A stretch of DNA of 64,000 nt from Aquabacterium lacunae (GCF_004310865.1 NZ_SIXI01000001.1:620001-684000); one strand, 5' to 3'. Positions 49,369 to 58,701 are shown, counted from the stretch's first letter. Numbers and translations: made by a program. The notes: generated by a model from the letters alone, not told the origin.

Positions 49369-50156
49369 CCCTGGTCACCCGACCAGAACCCCAGGCCAGC
49401 CAGTGGGCGGCCGACCTCAACGCACTGGGCCTGCATGCGCAGCCCCTGCCCTTGCTGGCCCTGACCGCTCCCCCTGACGCCGCGCCTGTGGCACGGGCCT
49501 GGCAACAACTGGCCGAGGTGGCCTGCGTGCTGTTCGTGAGCCCCGCTGCCGCCCACTGGTGGGCACAGGCACGCCCCGCTGGCGCCTGCTGGCCAGCCGG
49601 CACCCTGGCGGCAGCCCCCGGCCCTGGCACGGCGCTGGCCTTGCTGCAGTCCCTGGGGCATGCAGGGCTCACGCCCGAACAGGTGATCAGCCCTCCCGCC
49701 ACCGCCGCGCAGTTCGACTCCGAGCACCTGTGGCCCTGGCTGGCCCCGCACCCTTGGGCCGGACGCCGGGTGCTGATCGCCAGCGGAGGCGACCAGGGCG
49801 AGGCGCGCGGGCGACAATGGCTCAGCGCGCAGTGGCAGGCCCAGGGCGCCACGGTCGACGCTCTGCTCGCCTACACCCGGGGCCCCGCCCCCTGGACCGA
49901 CGCAGACCTGGCCCAGGCCCGCCAGGCCTGGGCCCAGCCTGGGCACCATGCCTGGCTGTTCAGCAGCTCGCAGGCCATCGACGTGCTGCAAGCGCGGATG
50001 GGTCGGGCCCCGGCACGCGCCGTGGCCGTGTGCACCCACCCCCGTGTGGCCGAACGCGCCGCCCAGGCGGGCTTCGGCCGCCTTGTCGACACCAGACCAC
50101 AGCTGGCCGAGGTGGCCTCAGCCCTTCAAGTCTTGTCATGCGAGCCCCATGCGTGA
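49362..50156 (+). CDS. hemD: Uroporphyrinogen-III synthase
   Basis: HemD closes and inverts ring D to give uroporphyrinogen III. Its 264-aa sequence is poorly conserved as usual but keeps [14 protein letters not shown] at the start, [27 protein letters not shown] and [12 protein letters not shown]. It overlaps hemC by 7 nt. Assignment by operon position plus these segments. Confidence 0.9.
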   Translation: MLTLVTRPEPQASQWAADLNALGLHAQPLPLLALTAPPDAAPVARAWQQLAEVACVLFVSPAAAHWWAQARPAGACWPAGTLAAAPGPGTALALLQSLGHAGLTPEQVISPPATAAQFDSEHLWPWLAPHPWAGRRVLIASGGDQGEARGRQWLSAQWQAQGATVDALLAYTRGPAPWTDADLAQARQAWAQPGHHAWLFSSSQAIDVLQARMGRAPARAVAVCTHPRVAERAAQAGFGRLVDTRPQLAEVASALQVLSCEPHA

Positions 50157-50176
50157 TCGATACAATCGATTGCATC

Positions 50177-51313
50177 GTGAGTGACGCCCCGCCCTCCCCC
50201 ACCGAAGCGCCCATGGCCTCCCCATCCCCTGCGCCGTCTGGCGCTGTGGCCACCGTGCCGCCCGCTCACCCTGCGCCGCCTCCTGCCCCGGCATGGCAAC
50301 CCTGGGCCCTGGCGGGCCTGGCGGTGGCAGCCGCCATCGGAGGCTGGTCGGGCTGGAGCGCCCAGCAACGGCTCAGCCAGCTCGAATCCGAACTGGTCCG
50401 CCGCCAGCAGGACAGCCAGACCCTGGCCCAGGAATCGCGCCTGCTGTCGAAACAGGCCCAGGAACAGGCCAAGGAAGCGGCCGCGCGAGCCCAGCTGCTG
50501 GAAACCCGACTGGCCGAAGTGGCGCTGCAACGCAGCCAGGTCGAAGACCTGGTCAAGTCGATGTCACGCTCTCGGGACGAAAACCTGCTGGTCGACATCG
50601 AGGCTGGCCTGCGCGTGGCCTTGCAGCAGTCGGCCATGACTGGCAGTGTCGAGCCGGTGATGACCGCCTTGCAAACGGCCGACGAACGCCTGGCCCGCGC
50701 CCAACAGCCCCGCCTGGAGTCGGTGCGTCGCGCCGTGGCCAAGGACATCGACCGGATCAAGGCCACCCGAGTCGCCGACCTGCCCACACTAGCCATCCGC
50801 CTGGATGAAGCCATCCGGCTGGTCGATGAAGTGCCTCTGGTCAGCGAACGCGTCAACGCCCCGGGGCCTTCGGCAGCCGCTGCGTCGGCCACGGCCTCGG
50901 CCAGCCAGACCGCCAGCGATGTACCGGCCGGCACCCTGGGCCAGCTGCTGCAATGGGGGCAGCAAGGGGTTCAGATGGTGTGGCGCGAAGCGCGCTCGCT
51001 GGTACGCATCACGCGCATCGATCGCCCCGAAAGCATGCTGGTGGCCCCCGAGCAGGCGTTTTTCCTGCGCGAAAACCTCAAGCTGCGCCTGCTGAACGCG
51101 CGCCTGGCCCTGCTCAGCCGCCAGACCTCCACCGCACAATCCGACCTGCAGCTGGCGCAGGGCGCCCTGGCCCGGTATTTCGACATGGGTTCGCGCAAGG
51201 CCCAGCTGGCACAGGGCCTGATGGCCGATGTGCTGATGCAGGCCAACCTGACCACCACGCCCCGCCCTGATGACACCCTGGCCGCCCTGGCGACCCTGGG
51301 TGCAGGCCGCTGA
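50177..51313 (+). CDS. hemX: HemX-like membrane protein of the hem operon
   Basis: A 378-aa protein (from GTG 50177, MSDAPPSPTEAP; an ATG at 50213 is an alternative start) with a Pro/Ala-rich cytoplasmic N-terminus, one transmembrane segment (WALAGLAVAAAIGGW), a long Gln/Glu-rich coiled coil (QQRLSQLESELVRRQQDSQ onward) and a C-terminal HemX domain (AEQAFFLRENLKLRLLNARLALL-type region). Often labelled uroporphyrinogen-III methyltransferase, but it lacks that catalytic domain; the role is unclear. Sits between hemD and hemY. Confidence 0.87.
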   Translation: MSDAPPSPTEAPMASPSPAPSGAVATVPPAHPAPPPAPAWQPWALAGLAVAAAIGGWSGWSAQQRLSQLESELVRRQQDSQTLAQESRLLSKQAQEQAKEAAARAQLLETRLAEVALQRSQVEDLVKSMSRSRDENLLVDIEAGLRVALQQSAMTGSVEPVMTALQTADERLARAQQPRLESVRRAVAKDIDRIKATRVADLPTLAIRLDEAIRLVDEVPLVSERVNAPGPSAAAASATASASQTASDVPAGTLGQLLQWGQQGVQMVWREARSLVRITRIDRPESMLVAPEQAFFLRENLKLRLLNARLALLSRQTSTAQSDLQLAQGALARYFDMGSRKAQLAQGLMADVLMQANLTTTPRPDDTLAALATLGAGR

Positions 51314-51323
51314 GGACATCGCC

Positions 51324-52592
51324 ATGCGCACCATCGTCTGGCTGTTGATCCTGTCCGTCGCTGCCGTGGTGGCTGCCACCTCGCTCGGGGCCAATGACGG
51401 GCTGGTCAGCATCTACTGGCTGGGTTGGCGAACCGACCTGTCGCTGAACTTCTTCCTGTTCACGCTGGTGGTGATCAGCCTGGGGGTGTATTCGCTGGTA
51501 CGCGGTCTGGACAGCCTGCTGGGCCTTCCTGAACGTGCGCGCCGCTGGCGCACCAGCCAGCGCGACCGTGGTGCACAGGCGGCGCTGCGCGAGGCCCTGA
51601 GCATGTACCTGGCGGGGCGCTACTCGCGGGCCAACAAGGCGGCCCAGCGCGCCGTGGGCATCCAGTCCGACAGCCCGGACCTGGCCCCTGACACCGAGTT
51701 CGCAGCGCTGGCGCATCTGCTGTCTGCCGGCAGCCTGCATCGCCTCCAAGACCGCAAGCAGCGCGACGAGCACCTCCAGCGCGCCCTCGACCTGTCGCGC
51801 CTGACACGCAAGCCTCGCGCTGTGGAGGAGGGAGCCCGCCTGATGGCCGCCGAATTCGCGGTGGAAGACCAGGACGTGGCCCGCGCACAGCGCACGCTGG
51901 CCGAACTGCCCGCCGGCGTGGCGCGTCGCACCCAGGCTCTGCGACTGCGCCTGAGCGCGTCGCGCCTGGCGCGCCAGCCACTGGAAGGCCTGCGCACAGC
52001 GCGCCTGCTCGCCAAACACCAGGGCTTCACCCCCGTGGCGGCGGAAGGGCTGATCCGCTCCCTGGCCTCCGAGGCCCTGTCCACGGCACGGGACACCGAC
52101 CAGCTGCGTCAGGTGTGGCTGAGTCTGGACGGCGCAGAGCGCCAAGATCCCCTGGTGGTGGCGCGTGCTGCCACCCGCATGGCACGCCTGGGCGCACCGG
52201 CCGAGGCGCGTGCCTGGCTGGCCCCTCTTTGGGAGCGCCTGCCCCAGATGGGCAGCGAGGCGGTCGACTCCGTGGCCCTGGCCCTGGCCGAGGCCACGGA
52301 TGGGCTGGAAACCGACTGGCTGGCTCGGCTGGACCGCACCCAGCAGACCGCACTGCGCGCCCCGGCCCTGGCGCTGGCCACCGGCCTGGCCCTGTGCGAG
52401 CGGCAGCTGTGGGGCAAGGCCCGCACCTTGCTGATGTCGGCCGCTTCGGACCGTGACCTGCACGCCGACCGCCGGCGACAGGCCTATGTGGCACTGGCTC
52501 GCCTGGCCGAGCAGGAACAAAAGATCGATGAAGCCCAACGTTTCTGGCGTGAAGCCGCGCTCATGAGCCCGCTGGTCCTCCCAAAAAAGTGA
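51324..52592 (+). CDS. hemY: HemY-type protein with N-terminal membrane helices and TPR-like repeats
   Basis: A 422-aa protein of the proteobacterial HemY family (not protoporphyrinogen oxidase). Two N-terminal membrane segments (IVWLLILSVAAVVAATSLG; LNFFLFTLVVISLGVYSLV) are followed by a helical TPR-like domain (AALREALSMYLAGRYSRANKAAQRA). A role in late heme protein handling is assumed from operon conservation. It begins 10 nt after hemX. Confidence 0.9.
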   Translation: MRTIVWLLILSVAAVVAATSLGANDGLVSIYWLGWRTDLSLNFFLFTLVVISLGVYSLVRGLDSLLGLPERARRWRTSQRDRGAQAALREALSMYLAGRYSRANKAAQRAVGIQSDSPDLAPDTEFAALAHLLSAGSLHRLQDRKQRDEHLQRALDLSRLTRKPRAVEEGARLMAAEFAVEDQDVARAQRTLAELPAGVARRTQALRLRLSASRLARQPLEGLRTARLLAKHQGFTPVAAEGLIRSLASEALSTARDTDQLRQVWLSLDGAERQDPLVVARAATRMARLGAPAEARAWLAPLWERLPQMGSEAVDSVALALAEATDGLETDWLARLDRTQQTALRAPALALATGLALCERQLWGKARTLLMSAASDRDLHADRRRQAYVALARLAEQEQKIDEAQRFWREAALMSPLVLPKK

Positions 52593-52610
52593 GCACTGAC
52601 GGCGCCCAAA

Positions 52611-52639
52611 TTCACACAGCGCCAAAAACATGCTATAGT
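52611..52639 (+). promoter_or_regulatory. Promoter of tRNA-Arg
   Basis: TTCACA (52611-52616), 17-nt spacer, TATAGT (52634-52639) preceded by TGC (extended -10). Start expected near 52646, about 7 nt before the mature tRNA. Confidence 0.75.
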
Positions 52640-52652
52640 TTCACCTCTCAGC

Positions 52653-52729
52653 GCGGCTGTAGCTCAGTTGGATAGAGTACTTGGCTACGAACCAAGGGGT
52701 CGTGGGTTCGAATCCTGCCAGCCGCACCA
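52653..52729 (+). tRNA. tRNA-Arg (anticodon ACG)
   Basis: A 77-nt cloverleaf: acceptor stem GCGGCTG / CAGCCGC, D-arm AGCTCAGTTGGATAGAGT, anticodon stem CTTGG/CCAAG with loop CTACGAA (anticodon ACG), TTCGAAT T-loop and gene-encoded CCA. ACG is converted to ICG to read CGU, CGC and CGA. Followed by a strong terminator. Confidence 0.97.
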
Positions 52730-52736
52730 GAACACC

Positions 52737-52766
52737 AAGCCCGTGAACGCAAGTTCACGGGCTTTT
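52737..52766 (+). terminator. Terminator of tRNA-Arg
   Basis: Perfect 12-bp stem (52737-52748 with 52753-52764), GCAA tetraloop and a T run (TTTTGTGTTTT). Confidence 0.92.
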
Positions 52767-52828
52767 GTGTTTTCAGGTCCCCCGCGGAAAGCGCCACGGC
52801 TGCTGCGCGGCGCCTCAAGTGTGAGGGG

Positions 52829-53521
52829 TCAGGTGGCCGCGCGCTGCGGCCGACGGCGCTTCCACCACAGCCCTGCCAAAACCACCGTGATCACGGCCGC
52901 AGCCAGCCAGGCCCAGTCGGTGGACGTGGCCGAACTGAGCAGGCGCGTGAGCTGCTCGGTGAACAGGGAAATGATGATGGTACCCGGCAGCAGACCCAAG
53001 GCCGTGCCAAGCACATAGTCACGAAGGCGCACTCGCAAGGCGCCGCAACTCAGGTTGATCAGCACGAAAGGTCCGACCGGGAACGCCCGTACGAACACCA
53101 CGGCCCAGAAGCCTCGGCGCTCGACCAGAGCGGCCAGCCCCTTGAGCTTGCCGGTGTTCGACCAGCTGTCCATGGCCTGCGCCCCCAGGAAGCGCCCGAC
53201 CATGTAAGTCACGGTGGCGCCACAGACCATGCCGCACAGGGCGTAGGCCATGCCGGGCCAGGGCCCGAAGATCAGGGCACCGGCCGTGACCAACAGGGCC
53301 ACCGGTGCTGCCATCAGGCAGGCCAGCACGTAGCCGCCCAGCACCAGCGCCGAGCCCATGGGCATGGCCAGCAGCTGCTTGCCCCAGCGGGCCAGGGCGG
53401 CGGGCTCCAGGTGCTGGCGAAACGTGTCGTCGCGCAGCGCCCAGCTGACGCCCGCGATCACGCCGACGTACAGCAGCAAAACGGCCCAGCGAAGGCCTTT
53501 GAGCGCAGGAGAAGCAGACAC
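52829..53521 (-). CDS. TVP38/TMEM64-family (VTT domain) membrane protein
   Basis: A 230-aa polytopic protein of the DedA-related VTT superfamily. Landmarks are the AAPVALLVTAGALIFGPWPGMAYALCG segment, the VGRFLGAQ segment, the re-entrant-loop region RRGFWAVVFVRAFPVGPFVLINLSCGA and GTALGLLPGTIIISLF. Related proteins scramble or transport lipids; the substrate here is unknown. It lies 108 nt after the LOV kinase on the same strand. Confidence 0.9.
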   Translation of the reverse strand: MSASPALKGLRWAVLLLYVGVIAGVSWALRDDTFRQHLEPAALARWGKQLLAMPMGSALVLGGYVLACLMAAPVALLVTAGALIFGPWPGMAYALCGMVCGATVTYMVGRFLGAQAMDSWSNTGKLKGLAALVERRGFWAVVFVRAFPVGPFVLINLSCGALRVRLRDYVLGTALGLLPGTIIISLFTEQLTRLLSSATSTDWAWLAAAVITVVLAGLWWKRRRPQRAAT

Positions 53522-53629
53522 GCGAAGGCCCCGGGCACACAGAAAACAACGATGAAATCAGTGTGCACCAGGCCCAGCTGGCTGAACAGCCGTGATTACC
53601 TTCACCCGGTTCATGGGGGTACCAGCGTG

Positions 53630-56386
53630 TCAGTGGGTCGCGGCCAGATCTTCGCTGAGCGCCGCCGCACCCTGCCCCAGCACAGGCACCCACAGCACCA
53701 CGGTCGTGCCCGTGCCGTGCTGGCTGCTGAGCACCACCTGGCCCCCGTGCAGCTCCACGATCTCCTTGACGATGGTCATGCCCAGGCCGGTGCCCGGGAT
53801 GTTGCCCGAGGTGTCGGCCCGGAAGAAGCGCTCGAACACCCGGGCCAGCTGCTCATCGGTCATGCCGATGCCATGGTCGGTGACCCGAATGCCGCATTCC
53901 TTGTGGCCATCGCGGTCACGCCAGACCAGGTCCAGCTCGATGTCGCCACCCTGGGGCGAATACTTGTAGGCATTCGACAGCACATTGGTGATGGCCAGCG
54001 ACAGCTTCTCCGAATCCACATCGACATCGATCTGGCTGGGCGGCAGGCTGAGCTGCACCTTGCGGTCGTCGTTGTGGATCAGCAGGCCGCTGACCACCGA
54101 TTCGATGATGGGCTGCAATGTCTGACGCTTGCGCTTGAAGTCCTTGCCTCGGCGCGATTCGATCCGGGCCAGGTCGAGCAGTTCATTGACCAGGTTGATC
54201 AGGACACTGGCCTGTCGGTGAATGGTCGACAACATGTCCTGGCGACGTGCGTCGTCGAACTTGCGCTTGAGCAGCAACTCGGTGAACCCGAAAATCGAGG
54301 CCATCGGGGTGCGCAGCTCGTGCGCCGCCATCGACAGGAACTCGCTCTTCATGCGGTCAACTTCCAGCTCGTGGGTGATGTCGCGGAAGTACATGACGGT
54401 TTCGTTGTCATGCCCGCCATGTCGCACCCGGCGCACCAGCGTGCGTGGCGTGGGGCTGTGCAGGTGCAGCAACTCGCGGCGGCTGCCCGGCATGCCGGAA
54501 TCGTTTTCTGCGCCAGAGGTCTTGTCGTCCTTTTCCACCGAGGCGCACAGGGACATCAGGTGCTCTTCAAAGGCGTCCAGGCTCTGGCCCACCAGCGTGG
54601 TGGCGTCCAGGCCCGTCATGCGCTCGAAGGCCGGGTTCACGATGCTGAGCTCGCCGCGCTTGTCCAGCACCACAAAGCCATCGGGGCTGAGGTCGAACAC
54701 GGCATTGAGCCGCTCGGTGCGCAGGTTCAGCACCTGTTCGGCCGCGATCCGGTCGGTGATGTCCGATGCGATGCCCACGTAATGCGACACCTTCTCGTCC
54801 AGCCCGCGCACTGGCGAAATGGTCAGCTCGTTCCAGAACAGCGAGCCATCCTTGCGGTAGTTGCGCAGCACCACCTGGCAGGGGCGGCCCTGCTCGATGG
54901 CCAGGCGCATGGTGGCAATGGCGGGCTGCTCCCGGTCATCGCGCTGCAGGAAACGGCAGTTGTGGCCCAGCACTTCGTGCACCTCGTACCCCGTGATGCG
55001 CTCGAAGGCCGGGTTGGCGAAGATGATGGGCTGCCCAGGCAGGCACATGTCGGTGATGAACACGGCATCTTCCGACGATTCCAGGGCACGCTCACGCAGC
55101 AGCAATTCCTGTTCGGCCCACTTGGCGTCGGTGGTGTCGCGCACGATGAAGGTGTTGATCACGTCCTTGTCCAGCTCGGACCGGCTGGCCGACACCGCGA
55201 TCGGGAACTCGGTGCCTTCGGCGCGACGGCCTTTGCACTCGTACGACAGCACCCGGTTGGCAATGCCATGGTCGCGGAACCAGTCCTGCATCGATCGCCC
55301 TTCCAGGGCGGGCACCACAGCGCTCAGGGGCTTGCCGCGCAGGTCGTCCAGGTTCTGCCCGAAGATGCTGACGGTGGCCTGGTTGCACCACTGCACACGA
55401 GCCTGGTCGTCGACGGTGATGATGGCATCCGGGGCGGTGTCCACCACGGCGCGATTGCGCGATTCGCTGCGCTGCAGTTCAGCCGTGTTCTTGCGCGCCA
55501 GGGCCTGTGCCCGCAGCCGGATGGAAATCAGCACCACATAGGCGTACAGAGCCCCCAGGGTGGTCACGATGCCAGCTGCAGCAGCAATGCAGACACTGGC
55601 GTAGCGCGCCAGCCAGCTCATCCAGCCGTCCAGGTGCACGCGGCCTTCGAGGTGCAGCACCGGTCCGCCCAAGTCCCCTTGTGGCAGCAGCGCTGTGTGC
55701 CACACATGGGCCTCACCGGCTCCAGCGTCATCCTGATCGGAGGCCAACCGCGCAGACATCTGCCAGCCCGCCACATCCTGCAGCAAGGGCAGCAGAACGG
55801 TCTCGTCCACACGGGTGACCAGCCAGCCCGCCGGCCGGCCGTCGGGTTGCTCGGCCTTGGCCGGCTGCACCATGAGCCACAACACCCGGTTGCTGGTGTC
55901 GGTCAAGGCAGGGCTGATCAGGGGTTCGTCGTAGTGAGAGGCGGCCGCCACCTGCTGCGTCCAGAAGCGTTGCAACGAGGCGCGTGAGGTTTCGGCCAGT
56001 TTCTGCCAGCCCATGATCTGTGGGATCTCGCCGCCCGGGCGCAAGGCCACGAGCTCGCCCGGCGCGAAACCCGTGCCCGCGCTGGACGGCGGCAGTGGCC
56101 CCTGACTCCAGCGGTCGGCTGCGTGCACCAGCATCCAGCGACGGTACATGAGGCGGTCACCGGCCTGGGCCTGAATCTGGGAGGCCACGGCCCGAAAAGC
56201 CAGCTGCTCGCGGTGGAACGAGGTGTTCCACAAGGAAATGCACAACAGCAGCGTCAGCACGCTGCCCACCAGGACGATGCCCAGCACGGCCCGCCAGGGG
56301 CGACTGCCATCGGTCAGCTTCTCGAGCTTGTCCAGCGAGCTGAACACCAGCTTGAAGAAGAATCGATCTTTCGAGCGCTCGGTCAT
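53630..56386 (-). CDS. Membrane sensor histidine kinase with a LOV blue-light domain and two further PAS domains
   Basis: A 918-aa kinase. Transmembrane 1 lies at 33-52, a periplasmic sensor at about 53-260, transmembrane 2 at 263-288. PAS-1 spans about 310-425, a LOV domain about 433-548, PAS-3 about 555-675, then HisKA with His689 in AAHELRTPM and HATPase (NAYKYSP, DHGIGM, GTGLGM). The LOV domain has GHNCRFLQ with the adduct-forming Cys477 and the FMN contacts Asn476, Arg478, Gln481, Arg494, Asn509 and Asn519. The usual signalling Gln in GxQSDIT is Ala540. The receiver gene ends 60 nt upstream on the same strand. Likely integrates blue light with a periplasmic cue. Confidence 0.9.
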   Translation of the reverse strand: MTERSKDRFFFKLVFSSLDKLEKLTDGSRPWRAVLGIVLVGSVLTLLLCISLWNTSFHREQLAFRAVASQIQAQAGDRLMYRRWMLVHAADRWSQGPLPPSSAGTGFAPGELVALRPGGEIPQIMGWQKLAETSRASLQRFWTQQVAAASHYDEPLISPALTDTSNRVLWLMVQPAKAEQPDGRPAGWLVTRVDETVLLPLLQDVAGWQMSARLASDQDDAGAGEAHVWHTALLPQGDLGGPVLHLEGRVHLDGWMSWLARYASVCIAAAAGIVTTLGALYAYVVLISIRLRAQALARKNTAELQRSESRNRAVVDTAPDAIITVDDQARVQWCNQATVSIFGQNLDDLRGKPLSAVVPALEGRSMQDWFRDHGIANRVLSYECKGRRAEGTEFPIAVSASRSELDKDVINTFIVRDTTDAKWAEQELLLRERALESSEDAVFITDMCLPGQPIIFANPAFERITGYEVHEVLGHNCRFLQRDDREQPAIATMRLAIEQGRPCQVVLRNYRKDGSLFWNELTISPVRGLDEKVSHYVGIASDITDRIAAEQVLNLRTERLNAVFDLSPDGFVVLDKRGELSIVNPAFERMTGLDATTLVGQSLDAFEEHLMSLCASVEKDDKTSGAENDSGMPGSRRELLHLHSPTPRTLVRRVRHGGHDNETVMYFRDITHELEVDRMKSEFLSMAAHELRTPMASIFGFTELLLKRKFDDARRQDMLSTIHRQASVLINLVNELLDLARIESRRGKDFKRKRQTLQPIIESVVSGLLIHNDDRKVQLSLPPSQIDVDVDSEKLSLAITNVLSNAYKYSPQGGDIELDLVWRDRDGHKECGIRVTDHGIGMTDEQLARVFERFFRADTSGNIPGTGLGMTIVKEIVELHGGQVVLSSQHGTGTTVVLWVPVLGQGAAALSEDLAATH

Positions 56387-56446
56387 GGGCCGCTCCTCGG
56401 GTGGCGGCGCAGCGCATTGCCGGCGGCAGCGGTGCGCTCGTCAGGT

Positions 56447-56824
56447 TCAGGCCACCTGACTGACCATGCCTTCCACGCGGTCGATCAGCTCCAGCGGGCT
56501 GAAAGGTTTGACCAGGTAGGCGTCGGCGCCTGCCGCCTCGCCCATCTCCAGGTCGCTGGCCTGCCCGCGGGCCGTCAGCATGATGACCTTGATGTGCCGG
56601 AGTGCAGGGTCCTGCTTGATGCGCTGGCAGACCTGGTAGCCATCCAGCAGGCCGGGCATCATCACATCCAGCAGCATCAGATGGGGGTTCACAGCCTTGG
56701 CCATGGCCAGCCCCGATTCACCATCGTGTGCCTCGTGGATTTCGAAATCGCCAAACTCCAGCGTCATGCGGATGAGTTTGCAGATGTCTGGCTGATCTTC
56801 TGTGATCAGGATCCGATGGGTCAT
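56447..56824 (-). CDS. Stand-alone CheY-like response regulator
   Basis: A 125-aa single receiver domain with every key residue: acidic pair Glu9/Asp10, phospho-acceptor Asp53 in LLDVMMPG, Thr in MLTARG and Lys106 in YLVKPFSP. No output domain, so it acts by protein-protein contact or phosphotransfer. Located between the kinase-like protein and the LOV kinase, it is the natural phosphate acceptor of the LOV kinase. Confidence 0.9.
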   Translation of the reverse strand: MTHRILITEDQPDICKLIRMTLEFGDFEIHEAHDGESGLAMAKAVNPHLMLLDVMMPGLLDGYQVCQRIKQDPALRHIKVIMLTARGQASDLEMGEAAGADAYLVKPFSPLELIDRVEGMVSQVA

Positions 56825-56900
56825 GGGGACCTCCTGGGGTCGGGTCAGATGGGTGCTTGACTGGTTGTCGACCGTTCAAGCTCACCCTGTAGGGCGCGTG

Positions 56901-58010
56901 TCAGTTGCCCTTGCCAGTGGTGGCTGGCGTGCGTGACATCTTGCGCGCCATCAGCTGGGCCATGTCTCGGGCATAGCGCTGGGCCTGCTCTACCGACAGC
57001 TGGGCATCCTGGGTGGCCGGTGCACCCGCTGGAATCTCCATCACGAAATCGACCGAGTCGAAGTCGTCTTCGATGCGCACATTGCCGCCATGCTGCTCCA
57101 GGATGCGCTGGCTCAGGGCCAGGCCAATGCCCGGGCGGGTGGTGCCCTGCTCGTAGCCATCGCCCACTCCGAAGGGCACAAAGGCGCCACGTCGCTCGTG
57201 GTTGGACACAAACAGGCCGCGGTTGCGCGCGCGCAGCAGCAAGCGGGTGCCAAGGGCCGAGATCGACAGCTCGATCAGGCCACCTTGCTGGGCGCTGCGG
57301 ATGGTGTGTTCGAGGTACTCGACGAGCGCTTTGGACAACCAGGCGCTGCTGCCATAGACCGCCGGCAGATCGCCCTCCAGGCCCTCGGTGGCCACTGTCA
57401 CCTCACGGGACTGGGCCAGGGGCATGGTCTCGCCCAGCACCTGCTTGAGCAGCTCTACCATGTTGATTCGTTCATCGCGCTGGATAGCGCCCTGTCCGAA
57501 CACGCTGACCAGGTCTCGCAGCTTGCCCAGCTTGCCCGACAGGGCTCGGGCCTCCTGCACCAGCGGCAGCAGCTCGGGGTTGGCGCTGTTGGCCTGGGCC
57601 ACGCTTATGGCCGTTGGCATCTTCTGGATCAGGTGTTCGATGGGTGCTGCCATCTCGGCCTCGATGTAGCCGATCAGGTTTTCCAGCGCCGACGAATACC
57701 AGCGCTCTTCGCTGACGTTGTTGAGCACCAGCATCAGGTCGCCACCCACCGGGGCATTGATCACCACCGCCCGGATGGTGTCAGGGTGTTCTTCCTGCGT
57801 GGTCAGCTCGAACTGGAAGGGCAGCTTGATCAGGTCCTGCCCCGCGGCCTTGACCGTGCGTTCAGCCACCGGGTCCATCAAGGGACTGCCCAGCAGACAA
57901 GGCGTCATCTGCACGGCGGCCTTGTTGGCATAGCGCACCGTGCCATTGCGTTGCAACCAGATGATGCCGCTTTTGACCTGGTCGAACATCAGTCGGAAGG
58001 CGTCATTCAT
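56901..58010 (-). CDS. Histidine-kinase-like protein lacking the phospho-acceptor His (probable pseudokinase)
   Basis: A 369-aa soluble protein with an N-terminal PAS-like domain (MFDQVKSGIIWLQRNGTVRYANKAA), a helical dimerisation segment and an ATPase-like domain. In the helix where kinases have HELRTP, this protein reads AEMAAP (Ala118 in the His place). The N-box is degraded (EYLEHTIRSA), while the last G-box is kept (PGIGLALSQRILEQHGG). So phosphotransfer by the normal route is unlikely; it may be a scaffold or allosteric partner. The start at 58010 follows GGAG. It overlaps the upstream HTH-receiver gene by 8 nt. Confidence 0.8.
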   Translation of the reverse strand: MNDAFRLMFDQVKSGIIWLQRNGTVRYANKAAVQMTPCLLGSPLMDPVAERTVKAAGQDLIKLPFQFELTTQEEHPDTIRAVVINAPVGGDLMLVLNNVSEERWYSSALENLIGYIEAEMAAPIEHLIQKMPTAISVAQANSANPELLPLVQEARALSGKLGKLRDLVSVFGQGAIQRDERINMVELLKQVLGETMPLAQSREVTVATEGLEGDLPAVYGSSAWLSKALVEYLEHTIRSAQQGGLIELSISALGTRLLLRARNRGLFVSNHERRGAFVPFGVGDGYEQGTTRPGIGLALSQRILEQHGGNVRIEDDFDSVDFVMEIPAGAPATQDAQLSVEQAQRYARDMAQLMARKMSRTPATTGKGN

Positions 58011-58701
58011 GATGGGCTCCTTGGGTTGCAGCCTGACGCTGCAGCAGACAACGGCCGGCGCGGATGGCCAGCGCTTCAGGACTGACCGGCTGGTACAGCA
58101 CCTGCACACCACCCGGCAGGTTCTGGGCCAAGCCGGCTGACAGATCGTTGGAAGGCAGAAGGGCGATCACTTCGAGGCGCGGCAGCACCTCGCAGCGCTC
58201 TAGCGTGCGCAGCATGTCCAGGCCGTCCATGCCAGGCAGCTCGAGGGTGGTCACCAGCAGGTCGGGCGCATCGCGCCCCACCATCAGCAACGCCACATAG
58301 CCGTTGTCGGCGACCTGCACATCCACCGCTGAGCCAAACACCTCCAGCGCCGACTGACACCCTTGCAACCAACTGGTGTCACGCGAGACCAGCAAAAGCT
58401 TCATGGGCGCTGCGGGCATTTCGGCAGTCGGGGCTGCTGTGGCCGGCAATTCAACTGGCGCCAAGGCCGGCACGGCGCGCAAGGCAGAGACTGGCTCGGC
58501 ATCAGCCAGCCCCATGCTCATGGCCAGGGCCTCGACCGCGTTGTAGGGAATTCGACGGTGACCGCCGGGTGTGCGGGCAGCGGGCAGGATGCTGGCCTCC
58601 ACCCACAGCTGCACGGTGCGCAGCGAGACCCCCAGCCTCAAGGCGGCCTCCCGGGTGGTCAGCATGCGGGCGCCGGGGCCCAGGGCAATGACTTGAGACA
58701 T
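58003..58701 (-). CDS. MerR-type HTH protein fused to a degenerate receiver domain
   Basis: A 232-aa protein. Residues 12-60 form a MerR/excisionase-like winged HTH (LTTREAALRLGVSLRTVQLWVEASILP, then TPGGHRRIP). After an Ala/Pro linker, residues 100-222 follow the receiver fold but lack its chemistry: the acidic pair is SR (106-107), the phospho-Asp is Thr152 in LLVTTLELPGMDG, and the Lys is Gln204. It is therefore a pseudo-receiver, probably controlled by protein contact. The start at 58701 has GAGG upstream. First gene of the four-gene module and its likely transcription factor. Confidence 0.82.
   Translation of the reverse strand: MSQVIALGPGARMLTTREAALRLGVSLRTVQLWVEASILPAARTPGGHRRIPYNAVEALAMSMGLADAEPVSALRAVPALAPVELPATAAPTAEMPAAPMKLLLVSRDTSWLQGCQSALEVFGSAVDVQVADNGYVALLMVGRDAPDLLVTTLELPGMDGLDMLRTLERCEVLPRLEVIALLPSNDLSAGLAQNLPGGVQVLYQPVSPEALAIRAGRCLLQRQAATQGAHHE

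Noticed and set aside
50133-50166. TTGTCA ... TACAAT as a promoter for hemX.
   Set aside because: The spacer is 22 nt, and hemX follows hemD closely in an operon.
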